A stretch of 64,000 nucleotides of DNA, taken from Amphibalanus amphitrite (Eukaryota; Arthropoda; Thecostraca; Balanomorpha; Balanidae). Made by a program: the position numbers and the translations under genes. The stretch is from NCBI RefSeq assembly GCF_019059575.1, contig NW_024882324.1:1-64000 (forward strand), read 5' to 3'. The stretch's first letter is position 1, and each line of letters starts with the position of its first letter. The notes under the pieces are model-generated. The model saw only the letters and a program-made list of their open reading frames with translations. It had not been told where the DNA came from and did no database searches. Positions 22,133-34,018 of this stretch are shown in pieces.

Positions 22133-24037
22133 AAGTGCAATAGTTCGTCGCGTGACTGCGTGCCAGGGGACGGGCAGAGTGGGACGGAGAGTGACGGAGA
22201 TGGACGGAGAGTGAGAGAGCGAGGGACGGACGGTTCGCCGTGGATCGCAGCTGCGAAGTGCCTCAAAGTCGAGAGTCCCTCTGTTGGCTTCATCAATCTG
22301 ATGTGTTTGTCACTTCATCTGATCTCTGTTTATCACGTAACTTGTAAGTTTGTAACCATCCACTCGTGATCTGACCTTTGTTAGGTCCTAAGTCGCATGG
22401 CCAGTCCTCGTGGTAGTTGTATGGCCACGGCGGCCGCTGTTGATCTCGGTCGCCGGAGCCGGCCGCTCGAGGGCTAGGTGGCGCTGCCAGCGGAGCTCCC
22501 TCCACCAGGTAGCGCCACCTCCGCAAGTGGCGGAGCTCACTGCCGTCTTACGGTGAAGACTGCAGCAAAAATCACCCGAGGCTTGACAGGGGTAGCCAGC
22601 CTGCTATTTACGACCCAAGTAACGTCACCAAACAACTTCACACCATCACCATGGTGACATTTAGGCGTTCAGTGTCATTATTCACCAGCATACCGTTTGA
22701 TGTTGCTTCAAAACATGTGTCTTCATTGTGTCAAGAAGGTATATTTTGAAAGCGTGTTATGCAGTGCGTTCTGTTGAATATTCGCGTTCTTACTACATAT
22801 GTGTGCCCATCAGAAAAGTAAGGGTCATTTATTTACACCAATGGTGCAAATACGCCCAACATATGTGCAGCACGAAGCATGTCCGTTTGCTGCAGCCATT
22901 TTAATTTTACGACGAAGGCATCGCAAAAACGGTGTGCATCTTGGCACCAGACACGCCGCAAGACTGGATACAAGACAGAGCGCGGCTGACTATGAGTGTG
23001 TGCGTGTGTGTGTGACGAGTGCAAAACAGCGCGGAGGCACCCCGGATCGCGCGCAGGAGTCGGATCGTGTCGAGGGCGTCCCTGCGCGTGCCACTGCCAG
23101 CAATGTGCCATATGAACCTCGATGCGCGGGCTCAGGACCCGGTGGCAGCGCGATCGGTGAGGGACGCTCTGTGCGGCTGAGCGCGGCCGACACCCGTCTG
23201 TGTGCGGCGCACGTGTGAGAGTGTCAGTAGCGACACCGGTAGAGCTCACTCTGACCGAACCGGGTCGGTCAGGGGCGCCGGGGCGCCCATTGGGACGGCG
23301 GGGACTTGGTGTCCCTGGCAGGGCGCCCGGTGCTCTCCGTTCTCCCTGTGGCGGGGCAGAGCGCCACTCCAGTGGGTGTGGTACCGCAATAGTGACCGGT
23401 GTGGAAGGCGGTTCGTAGCGCCCGATATGTCCCAGGGTTGGGATCGCCCGACCCGGCCCGTCTCCGGTCACCGGTTCTAGTCACAGCTGCTCTAGTCTCC
23501 GCCGGCGTCCTCCAGTCTCGTTCCCTCGTCCTCTAGTCTCGTTCCCTCGTCCTCTAGTCTCCGTCTCCGCGGCGGGCGGTCTATAGCGCTCCTCCTGTGT
23601 CCCTGAGGCCCTCTCCGACCGGCGGCGTGCGCACAAACTGCCCTCCGACTCCCTGTCTGTCCCGGCGGGTCCCGGCCCGCCCCGGGCCGCTCCCCGGCCC
23701 TGCTCGCTTCTGTCACGGTCGGTGCTGTGGTCGACGTTGTCTCGAGCGTTCTAGTCCTGCTGTCCCGGCGGCGCTCTGCAGTCGCTCGTATCGGCTCTCC
23801 TCTCCTCTCAATCTCTCTTGTCTCCCTGATAGCTAGCTCTGTACGTACCTCATATGCACGTGTGTTTCTACCTGGGTCCGGGCGCGCCGTGTCTGGGGAC
23901 GGGTGCACGTGGCGCCGCACGTGGCCGCCGCTCGAGCTCAGACACGTGGCGGAGGAGAGGGCGGTGCAGACGGGCCAAAACCGTGATCTTATAGCGCGCA
24001 TATCCACGTTAATACTCATTTGTTGACTGTAAATAAA
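22133..24037 (+). other. brp: Probable brp 3' untranslated region
   Basis: The first canonical AATAAA I see downstream of the brp stop codon is at 24032. The interval has no exon-like frame with family similarity. It includes GC-rich DNA at 23150-23980 and a tandem CTCGTCCTCTAGTCTCGTTC repeat at about 23509-23566. An earlier, non-canonical poly(A) site is possible. Confidence 0.4.
24032..24037 (+). terminator. Candidate polyadenylation signal of brp
   Basis: AATAAA in the context ctgtAAATAAAGAG, followed by a GT-containing stretch (ggatgtaagt). It is the best candidate for the brp mRNA end on sequence grounds. Confidence 0.4.
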
Positions 24038-24439
24038 GAGTACATGGATGTAAGTATCCTGAACTGGCTGTTTCACTCAATAAGAAGATCGTCAGGTCGC
24101 GTTTCCTTTTTAAGTTTCAGATTGAGGATGTGGACGCCACTTTAACACTACCTTTTTCAAATACGATCTCACGCATCTTCATGATCCACGCAATACAATA
24201 CGATCTTCAAGATCCACGCAGGAAGACACAAAGAAGTTTTTATGAGCCATCAAATGGTTGATTGCAGGAATTTAGTAACCGATGTTAATTAATAATTAGA
24301 TTTAAATGAACAACAATGAAACTGATGTTACTGACAAATACATATAAGCAAGCAGTACGGGTAAAATCGAAAAAAGCATCAAAATTTGCATCAATTTCAT
24401 TCAGCTCAGTGCCTAGCGATTTTTCCGCATGACCATGGT

Positions 24440-25872
24440 AAGTACAGTCGGGTACAGGTTGATGGTCCACTACTCTTTATCCACCGGGTTCCTATGGCTC
24501 AGCATTGGCAGTAGCCGCCTGGTACCGGTAGGCTGTGCCGCATGACCCGAAAGTTATGCGGCACAGTCTACCCAGTACCCACGCCGTTTGACATCGGCTC
24601 GGGTCGCCGGGTGGAGCGCTTTGTAGACCAGCTGTTGCGTCAGACCAGCGCGGGGGGAGGGGCTCGTCTCAGTGGTTGGCGTGGGCTGGCGAGTGGTGTG
24701 GGGCGTGTTGGTGGACCATGGGGGCTGGACGGGTGTGTGTGGTCACTTGCTGCATTGCACATTTTGCGTCGCTTAACAATTGCATTCCTTTTTTTGCTAA
24801 GCACAATGCACGGAAGACCCAGCGAATATAATTTACTTTACTTGTGCATTGTGCAAAACTAGATTTGGCACGGTATCGAGGCAACCATAGGTCTTGCCTA
24901 TGCATGATATTTAGGCAATACGTTTGTAAAAAATGGTGGATTGATGCTGGATGTCAATTGAAATTCGTATGCTAAATGTCGGCACGTATTAAATGAATGA
25001 ATGAATCAATCAATCAATCAATCAAACAATCAATCGACAAGCATAAAACCGTATAAATGGCTCGCAACCACTAATAGCAATCAAACCAATGTAAGTTTTG
25101 CCAATGATTCACCATCATTCCACCAAGCTAGAGTGACCGGCACCCGAACCCACAAAAACATTAATTGACTTTGCCGCCGACCTCCCGGCCCCACCGCCCG
25201 CCCGGCCAGACTTTGCCCCGGCCGTAGCTCAGCGTAGGAGTGCTCGACTGTCAAACTGACCGGTAGTGAGGGGCCCGGTTCGAAACGCTTCGCGTGCTGG
25301 ATATTTGTTTCTCGGTGGGGGGTTTCGCGTTTAGTCCACTTTTCAGAAAGATTATTTGGTGACTGACCTGTTTTCGTTCTTTGCTGCAATTCATGAGGAG
25401 ACCGTATGCACCCTTACCTGTCCTTCCGCACCCCACTTGGGAGATGGGTTGTTGATCCCCCCCCCCATGGGTATTGTGAATATCTCTAAAATGAATTTTT
25501 GGAGGGGGAAACAATCGGTTTTATGCGACAAGTAACCACACACGCCCAGCCCCAGGTCCGCTCACTCCCTCCCCACATCACCCCCTCCCCACACCACACT
25601 CCAGCCCGCCTCATCCACCGAGCCGAGCCAAATCGGCAGGCACGACCCTTACCCCCCCCCCCCCCCCAGCCGGTGTGACGCAGCGTCCAGTCAAATCGCT
25701 CTACCAGGCGACCCGAGCCGGTGTCATACAGCGTGGGTAGGCTGTGCCGCTTCACTCTCGGGTCATGCGGCACAGCCTACCGGTACCAGGCGGCTGCTGC
25801 CAATGCTGAGCCATAGGGTCTCGGTGGATAAAGAGTAGTGGACCATCAACCTGTACCCGACTGTACCTAATG
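24440..25872. mobile_element. Foldback element with long inverted arms and a tRNA-like centre
   Basis: The left arm (about 24440-24752) and right arm (about 25527-25872) are inverted copies with many substitutions. Both include ACAGTCGGGTACAGGTTGAT, CAGCCGCCTGGTACCGGTAG and ACCGGCTCGGGTCGCC-like blocks. Each arm contains a smaller hairpin around GGCTGTGCCGCATGACCC. The centre (24753-25526) has an AATC microsatellite (about 24991-25036) and a tRNA-like segment. No transposase frame was recognised. Confidence 0.65.
25218..25300 (+). repeat. tRNA-derived, SINE-like segment
   Basis: TAGCTCAGCGTAGGAGTGCTCG resembles a pol III A box, and GGTTCGAAAC at 25277-25286 matches the B box, at tRNA-like spacing. 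The arms do not fold into a proper acceptor stem, so this is not a working tRNA gene. It is best read as a SINE head or tRNA pseudogene. Confidence 0.5.
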
Positions 25873-26089
25873 AGAAAAGACCCATCTGACCTCCAGATGG
25901 TCTCGCTATAAAAACGAGCGTGTCGCTCATAAGACGCAATGAACGAAATCCGACTTAAATGATGCAACCAACACTTTGCGCCGCCGTCAGTTCAAAGCTG
26001 CCGCCGTCAGGTCCCACGGACGTTCATAGCAACCGATAGACATCAGTGCTGGGAGTTCACGGAGAAGCCGGCGGTCATGTATGTACTAA

Positions 26090-27625
26090 CTGCGCACATT
26101 GCCCCAACAGACGGTAAATAACTTTTGAAAATACCAATTTCCAATTTTAGTGTTTTCTGGACCAAAATTTTGCGAGGAATCCGATGGTGTGGTCATCGAA
26201 ATCTGAAAAATTTCCATTTTGGAAATAGCACCTATTTTTTGAAAAATAAATATTCGTCAGGCTTAATAGTCAAATAAATTGGAAATATAATGAGTTAATT
26301 TTTGTAACAACACTAGAATGTGTCGAACATGAATTACAGATATATTTTAGCTGAGATGATACTATATCTGCGCATACATGTACATGAACTAGTACATTAA
26401 CCCTCGCCGGCCGAGAAGGGGTGGGGCGGGTGCCGCCTAATAGGGCTTTTCGCGATAGCTTAAAACTCGCTTAGGGTAGACAGCTGAAACTTGGCATACC
26501 TAATCTTTTATTCAAGCTGGATCTTTTGACCTCAACTGCGTTTTCAGGTCAGGTCAGGTCACTGACCTATGACGTCATAAATGAGCCTCTGCGAGGTCCT
26601 CAGATGTTGCAACTTTGCAACGCCCTCAGTGCCAGAGGAACTTTCACAGGAAGATGAAACTTACAGGACTTAGTATCCTTCAGAGGTCTCACAACTTGTA
26701 TATCTCGGATTTAACCTAAATGTCACATGAGGTCAGGTCGGTCACGTGACCTCACCATTATAAGTCAATAGGGAAATATGAAAACTGTTATTTTGGCGCC
26801 GGAAATGATCTAAAACTGTCCCAAGCACATGAAATCGTGGTTTCATGTACTCTTTGTAAGGTCCGATCATGAAACCACGATTTCATGTGCTTGGGATAGT
26901 TTTAGATCATTACGGCGCCAAAATAACAGTATTCGTATTTCCCCCATTGACTTATAATGGTGAGGTCACGTGACCGACCTGACCTCATGTGACATTTAGG
27001 TTAAATCCGAGATATACAAGTTGTGAGACCTCTGAAGGATACTACGTCCTGTAAGTTTTATCTTCCTGTGAAAGTTCCTCTGGCACTGAGGGCGTTGCAA
27101 AGTTGCAACATCTGAGGACCTCGCAGAGGCTCATTTATGACGTCATAGGTCAGTGACCTGACCTGACCTGAAAACGCAGTTGAGGTCAAAAGATCCAGCT
27201 TGAATAAAAGATTAGGTATGCCAAGTTTCAGCTGTCTACCCTAAGCGAGTTTTAAGCTATCGCGAAAAGCCCTATTAGGCGGCACCCGCCCCACCCCTTC
27301 TGGGCCGACGAGGGTTAATGTACTAGTTCATGTACATGTATGCGCAGATATAGTATCATCTCAGCTAAAATATATCTCTGATTCATGTTCGACACATTCT
27401 AGTGTTGTTACAAAAATTAACTCATTATATTTCCAATTTATTTGACTATTAAGCCTGACGAATATTTATTTTTCAAAAAATAGGTGCTATCTCCAAAATG
27501 GAAATTTTTCAGATTTCGGGGACCACACCATCGGATTCCTCGCAAAATTTTGGTCCAGAAAACACTAAAATTGGAAATTGGTATTTTCAAAAGTTATTTA
27601 CCGTCTGTTGGGGCAATGTGTGCGG
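26090..27625. mobile_element. Palindromic element split at its central TTAA by a second palindromic element
   Basis: Outer arms 26090-26400 and 27315-27625 are near-perfect inverted copies (from GC(G/A)CACATTGCCCCAACAG inward to CTAGTACATTAA). Without the inner element the centre would read AGTACATTAATGTACT, itself palindromic. The inner element occupies 26401-27314. The two together form one palindrome of about 1.5 kb. No coding frame is present. The high arm identity implies recent formation or active arm correction. Confidence 0.8.
26401..27314. mobile_element. TTAA-flanked palindromic element (inner)
   Basis: Flanked by TTAA at 26397-26400 and 27315-27318. The left end is CCCTCGCCGGCC and the right end in reverse complement is CCCTCGTCGGCC. 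The arms mirror each other around a short loop near 26850-26862. It carries GGTCA repeats and TGACGTCA sites in each arm. A divergent half copy lies at 39470-39885. Confidence 0.8.
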
Positions 27626-30600
27626 GGCAACAGCCAGCGTCAGCCGAGGGTGTCAGTGGCATCAGTGGCCCTCGAAAGCACGTCCTCGTGAGGACTGCTA
27701 CTGCACAAACTTACGAGTGAGCTGATCTGATTGTCGCCCTAAATATCGTTCTGACTCTGTTTTGAATAAAGGGAAGCGGTCAAAGAAGTGAAGGGCTTGA
27801 TGGCTACTGGCTACAACTAACTGTCGGTGATGCTGACAAAATACCAAGGTGATTGAAAGAGGCCAGGAAAATTAATTAATGCTGCATCCGTAGAGAACGG
27901 GTAACTGATTGCGTGGATGTGCTAAATTGGGAGAGAGCGCTGTATCCCCAGTCACTAAAATCAATGAAGCGGCACTTCGAATACGACTCAGCAATACAGC
28001 GGGTCATGTCTCATGATTTGGTGCCACTATCATAATTCTTAAACACCTCTCAGGCTACCCATGCGATGTGAAAACAGGATGCCGCCGCCGAGCGACCAGC
28101 GCCATGTTTCAGTCAGGCTTTTAGAGCGCATCTGCAATGAGCACCCACGCCCTCATACAGTAGTAGCCTGTAGAATAGCACTGCTCTAAACAGACGGTAG
28201 CTTAAGTGGTGGTATCAAGAAGCATATGATTAGCGGTGTTTACAAGTGTTTGTAAAAAAATACCTTACGCCTTTGGTTACTTCATCTTCATTTTAACTGA
28301 AATCAGCGAGATGAAAAGAATATTATTCAATTGCAACTACTCGCATGGATTCAATTGATAGACCCCGAATGATGTGTAAATGCGGTGATCACGCAAAAAA
28401 AAAGATAACCAGGTAGAGTTGTCAAAGCCCTTCCGCCACAGGGCTGGAGACTTCGATGGCGGACAGAAGCGTATCCCCGACTGGAGACTGCAGCGATAGA
28501 GCGGTGACTACCACCAGTTCCGATAACTGCCTCGCGCATTTCACTTATTCAGTTGGAACCAGCCCACCCCCAAGCTGCTTTCTGCATGTAATTTTTCCCC
28601 TGGGACCCTAATCAGCAACCGTCCGCGCCCAACCTTTACCCAGCGCAGCTCTCATTACCAGCAGCCTCGTGCATCTTATCTTCACCCAGGCGAATCCGTC
28701 TCCAAGCAGTATGCCCTGTTTGCTCGGACGGCGAATGGAGAACCGTAATTGGTCCGTTGCCCCTGAGCCGTTCTGCTCCGGTGCCGACGGCAGCGACCTG
28801 CTCAGGAAGTCACGGCCGTTTGCTGAGTTATGGCCGTGCTTCGAAGGCCCGTAATACCGGCGAGATTGGTGCACGGAACTCGAAGGTCACGATCGCCGCT
28901 GTAGGTAAGAAAAGTCAGTCGCTGTGTCAAGGTCCGGCCGGCTGAGCTGGTGCAGCTCTCGGCCACAGGTTGCTGCAGCTCTGCAGACCTCCATTAGCTA
29001 ATGCCAAATATGCCAGAGTCGGAGTTCGATGGCGCGATACGAACAGAATGCGACATAAACACTCGGTAGTGCTGACAGGCACACCGAGCGGCTGCATGAG
29101 CATTGCCGCTTGATTGTCGTATACTGCATATTAGAGCAATGCAGCAGATATATAGAATGGCCGGCAAAGCCCATAGAGTAGTGTACAATGTTGTTTACGC
29201 TGGGTCAGCCATGTCATGGGCTGGAGGTCGTCGTAGGCATTACGCAATCAACCACATTTACAAGCTAATTCGCTTTCAAACGTTGCGAACTCAATTTACA
29301 GACGGATATACATAGACAAAATATCAGCTAAAAGAGACACCAATGTCAAACTAGATTTGTTTGATTTTGGTCGCAGCTGGCAGAGTGCCACATATGAAGC
29401 AGCTCTTCTGCTCTTCTGGTCAGACACCAATATATGCTCGATTAAGCGGGATTCGGTAGCACCTCTGGGAACGATATATGTTTACTCAAGAGCTTAAGTG
29501 CTTAGCTCTTGACAGAAGTGGGGCGTCTTCGTAATTCTTTGGTCCTATTGAGAATGAGATCGGAATCAGGTAGTCTTGCTGTATTTATTTAATCACCTAA
29601 TGTAAATCCACTGGGCATGCCATTTGCAAAATCAACTGCGTAACCAACTCGCACGCAAGTTTCTAATATGGAGACACCGTGCTTAATTTGGAATATTTGG
29701 TCATTTGTTTGTACGGCTTTTTCCTATGTCGATTTATTTATATCAATGTCAACATAACTGGCTCCTGTTCTTGTTTGTTTTCATTAAGCTGCAAAATAAA
29801 AACATAGACTTGCAGAAAAAAATCACCTTTTTGAATTCAGTGAGTGTGTTTCCACTTCCAAGCAGTGTTTCGGGCATCTCTCCATTTATCGTCCCCAGAC
29901 TCATGATCGTCCCCCTCGCCACCACCGATATCCTCTCAGATTTCAGAGGTCGCGGCTGCCAATTCATTTGTACGACAGCTGCCGCTCCGTCTCCAAACGG
30001 GCGACCATTTCCGATGGTTTAAACCACAACACCGCCATTCCGCCGATCCGCAGAGGGTCGGTCGGGGCGCCCACTCCGGTATTAGTGCCGGCCCTACCTG
30101 CCCGGCGCCCGGCTAACGAGCGAGCGGCGCTAATTCTGAGCCCGCCGCGGCCGCCGCCGGCGCCACCCCCGGCCACCGATCGTCAAATTAAGCGAAAGTA
30201 GTCCGGACGGAGGATGCCGACTACCGCATGTCTATCATTACGGCGGCCGGCGGGTGGCCCCCAGTTGACCCGGCGGTGACGACATGGCGCACGGTGGAGC
30301 TCCACGAAAACCTCAGACGACCTGACAGGGGCACAGCGCGCTGGCGCCCCCTGAGTGGAGGTTCCCGTTCCGTGAATGTATTTCGTCATCCTGTGCTGTG
30401 CTCACTGCCTGGAATGCTCTGCGGAGGGATTTGCATGCATTCACAAGATATCCGTGCTCAGGAGAGAAAAAAATGAACGGAACAGGTGCTTAGTTCTTTG
30501 ACACGAGACCCGTCATGTTCAGCAGTCGTTACTTTTGGACTTTTGGCATAACTATAGGCTGACTGTTAGTTTTTGGTCGATATCTGAAAGTCCCTTAAAG

Positions 30601-32444
30601 AAGAACTTAGTGAAGAAAAGGTAGGTTTTGAAGAAATGACCATTCATAACAATTGGAAACAGCAGCCAAAATTATTTCTTGGAATATCCTCATCAAAGCT
30701 TGAGAATTATGGCTTCGACTTCAAGCAAGATTTGCAAATATGATTTATGGACACATAAAACTTTAAGCACAGCATGCATCTTACCTTAACTATAAGTTCA
30801 TGTGAACAAAACTGCTTATACCGATCAGTCGTAATAAGAATAGTTTCTTTCTTCGCCGTTTAACGAATACACGTAACCAAGTATCGCTGGTTCATCGAAG
30901 CATGCAATCAAGGAAGTGTTACGTGACACGTCTAAAAGAGGATCTTAATCCAGGTCATACGAACCCCCAGAGGCTCATGGCTACACTGATATCGGGCGAA
31001 ATACGACCCACTTGGTTAGCCTGCATGAGACTGTAGTAATGGATGGCCTCTGAGGCTCGCTCGCCGCCACCTGAGCCGTTCGTCAGTGACACCCCGACCC
31101 TCTGTGCCGGCCGCCGGGCCGCGCCGGGCCGCTCAGTCGCGCCGCCGCCGCAGCTAATTCCCGGGAATGAGCCGCCAGGTGCAAATTTAAGGACATTTTT
31201 ATGTGCGCCCGGGTCGTCCTCTGGCGGCCGGGCGCTAATTGTATGTTTGCTTTGGCCGTAAATTAACGAAGCGGCAAGTTACGGCCGGCGCTGTGGTTGG
31301 TAAAGCTACGGCGCGCCGCGGTAGGTCGACGGTGCCCCAGCCACCGTATCGCCGGCGGGCGATTGGAGCATATCGCCGGCAGCGAGACCGCTGCCAACGG
31401 CAGGGCTTGAAATATGGCGTGCCTCCAGCCATTTGGCTTCTTTGGAGGGGCTAGCACGCGCGTGATTTTGTATTAAAAAAGAGCACATGGCTTTCTAAAT
31501 AGTCATGTTCAAACGCTAAATTAAAAATGAGAGGATGATTCAAGAAGTCCTTCAGTTTGGGTCTTCATGCTGAAGAGCTTTAAATGTTGCAGCAAACGGA
31601 AGCATATGGTTTTAGTTTAGCGTAAGCCTAGGTGTGCATCATCGCAAAAATAAAAAGCCATATCCTCCTTTCACTGGCACTTACCTTACCGTCGCGGTAA
31701 CCCGCCGGAATAATTGATGGCGTGTTTGCCAGGTTGGCTGAATCAGCTTCCCAACTGGTGGGTATATCTAGGGTAAATTCCCCCAAATCATGGTCATTAT
31801 CACATGCACGTGTGCAGGTGATTTACAATCAGACTTTTTGTGCAGCCTGACAAGACAATTATCAAACTGATATTTGAATCATGATATAGTTAGTCATAAC
31901 ACCACCAATTATAGAGGGACTTTTATATAACTTACATAGGCACAATAACAAAACATTTATAGAGCAATCAGCATGAAAACTAACAATACCGCAACCACGT
32001 GAATTAAAATGTATACATACATGTTTATAACTGTATGTATACAGATCACAACATGTAATGTTCCTCCAAATTTTGTACTTGTGTGTAGTTCTGTAGTGCT
32101 TGCAGCTACGCAATGGGTAATAGGTAAAGGAGAAGCTCATGTCACGTTTCCTGTAAGGTCAGCATTACGTTATAAAGACTGCACAATCTCCCGGTCTCGT
32201 TTTACTGCAAGGCCGCGTTTTGTCTAAAACACCTCCTTCCCCGGTACAATAAATCCACCCACTATGGTCGTGTGAGCGCTGTAATTACGGCCGTATCGGG
32301 TAAATCTGGCCCTGTCCGCAGCTGGCATCCTGCCGCAGCTGACCCAGATTGCACCATTGCCGCCGAGATGAGGCTCGTTACGGGAGTGGTTTACCCACCA
32401 GCAGGGATCTGCAGAGGGCCCGCCGGTGACAGCGCCCCGGCGCG
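27626..32444. other. Intergenic DNA, no gene recognised
   Basis: About 4.8 kb without a supported gene. GC-rich islands (about 30030-30360 and 31040-31440) alternate with AT-rich stretches. Short frames in the islands run on both strands and have no family resemblance. I see no mobile-element ends. Confidence 0.5.
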
Positions 32445-32590
32445 GCGGTGGGTCCCTGGATCCCGAACGGCAGTGGGTCCCTGGACCCCGAACGGCGGCG
32501 GGTCTCCGGGTCCCGGGGCAGTGTTGGGTCTCCGGGGTCCGGGCAGTGTTGGGTCTCTGTCTCTGGGGTCCGGGGCAGTGTAGGGTACCC
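32445..32590. repeat. GC-rich minisatellite
   Basis: Imperfect tandem units of the type GGGTCCCTGGA(T/C)CCCGAACGG, then GGGTCTC..GGGGTCCGGGCAGTGTT, repeat several times. The resulting frames on both strands are artefacts of the repeat. Confidence 0.7.
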
Positions 32591-32831
32591 AAGCCTACAG
32601 GTGGCAGCAATTAACTGGTATCTGGTGAGGAGCAGATAGAGAGCCTCGGCGCCTATGAAAACTCGTAAAGAATGCCAATCGATAGCTTATGTGCAGCCTT
32701 GAAAGATACCTCACAACGGGTCAGTATGTTTGGTGTCATGCGCGATGTGTATTGTCCACCATCATGCCAAATTTAACTCTCGTGGTTTCTCCATATTACA
32801 AGCATTTGTACGATAACTGGTTCCTTATTAA

Positions 32832-34014
32832 CCTTCGCCCCAGTGGGGGGGGGGGGCTTATGTTACCACCCTGTCGCGTGTTTTGAGTGTGAATAAAAAC
32901 CGCCGCGCGTATCGCCACGCCGCTTAGAGCAGCTTGCTATACATCAATTTTGGACAATGTTTTAAATTTTTGAACCCAGGTCATGTCAGGTCAGGTCACC
33001 AGGTCAAGTTAACTGACCAAGCCTAAAAACAGTTTGCAATATGTCCAGCCTGCAGTGTTTGTCAGAGAGGTTTTATTAAACTTGGTGGATTGCATGATGT
33101 TATGGGCACTTATGATTTTTATAACTCGGATTTTTTATATCCGTGACCTAAGGTTAGGCCAGTGGCGTGACCTTTCCATTATAAGTCAACGGAGAAAAAC
33201 GAAAATACCTCTAGATCCGTGTGTACGCATAGGAACAGTCCAACTATTTCAGAATAACAATGATTTGGACCATCCGTGACGACCAGGGTGTCTCTTTGGT
33301 GATAGCCTCTAGAAATGCCATCCGAGGTCATTTGAGGCTACAAACAGATTGTTGCCAATAACTCTCGATTGGAAAGAGATAGAACGTTGGGGATGGCTTC
33401 ATTGTGTTTGTCTTGTCGAGACGCATCGAAATGATATGCAACATGACCTATTTGGGTCACCACGTGACATTGACCTGAGGTCAAAGTTTGACCTTGCCCT
33501 TTCCAGGTAAAAAATATATTTTTTCGGAGTGACTGAAGGAGAGAAACACGATAGTGCCATTGCCAATTCTTCATCTTCGCTGGTTCAAAATTTATTCGCG
33601 AAAAAGTTTTATCCAAAAACAGCTATTTTCACAATGTTTAACCTATGGAGGCTTAACCGTTGACCTTACGTCAATTTTGATGATGACCTTATCAAAAGAA
33701 GAGTTCAAAAGCTATCGATTGTTTTTCCATGCGTATTTCTAGCTATCATAGTTCCTGAGATAACGGCGTGTTTTCTGAAAAATATAATGACATTTGACAA
33801 ATTTTGACCTTTGATGACCTCCGGTGACCGCAATATTGCTCTAAGATGAATCATGACTGAAATACTTTCAATTGTACGCATTGAGGGCTATCGACTGCTT
33901 TTTACTGCGTCTTTCTAGCTCTCTTAGTTTTTGAGTTAGAGGTGGGTGGTAGCATATGCCCCCCCCCCCCCCACACTATGGCGAAGTTGGCTGAGGCCGC
34001 CACTGGGGCGCGGG
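32832..34014. mobile_element. TTAA-flanked element with G/C-run ends
   Basis: TTAA lies at 32828-32831 and 34015-34018. The left end is CCTTCGCCCCAGTGG followed by a G-run. The right end in reverse complement is CCCGCGCCCCAGTGG, and a C-run lies about 50 bases inside it. The interior has GGTCA repeats (32980-33010, 33470-33500, 33790-33830). No transposase frame is present. It shares its layout with the elements at 863, 26401, 50206 and 55669. Confidence 0.72.
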
Positions 34015-34018
34015 TTAA

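Noticed and set aside
25218-25300. Genuine tRNA genes here and at 49993-50090
   Set aside because: A and B boxes are present but acceptor and anticodon stems do not pair, so only tRNA-derived SINE sequence is supported.
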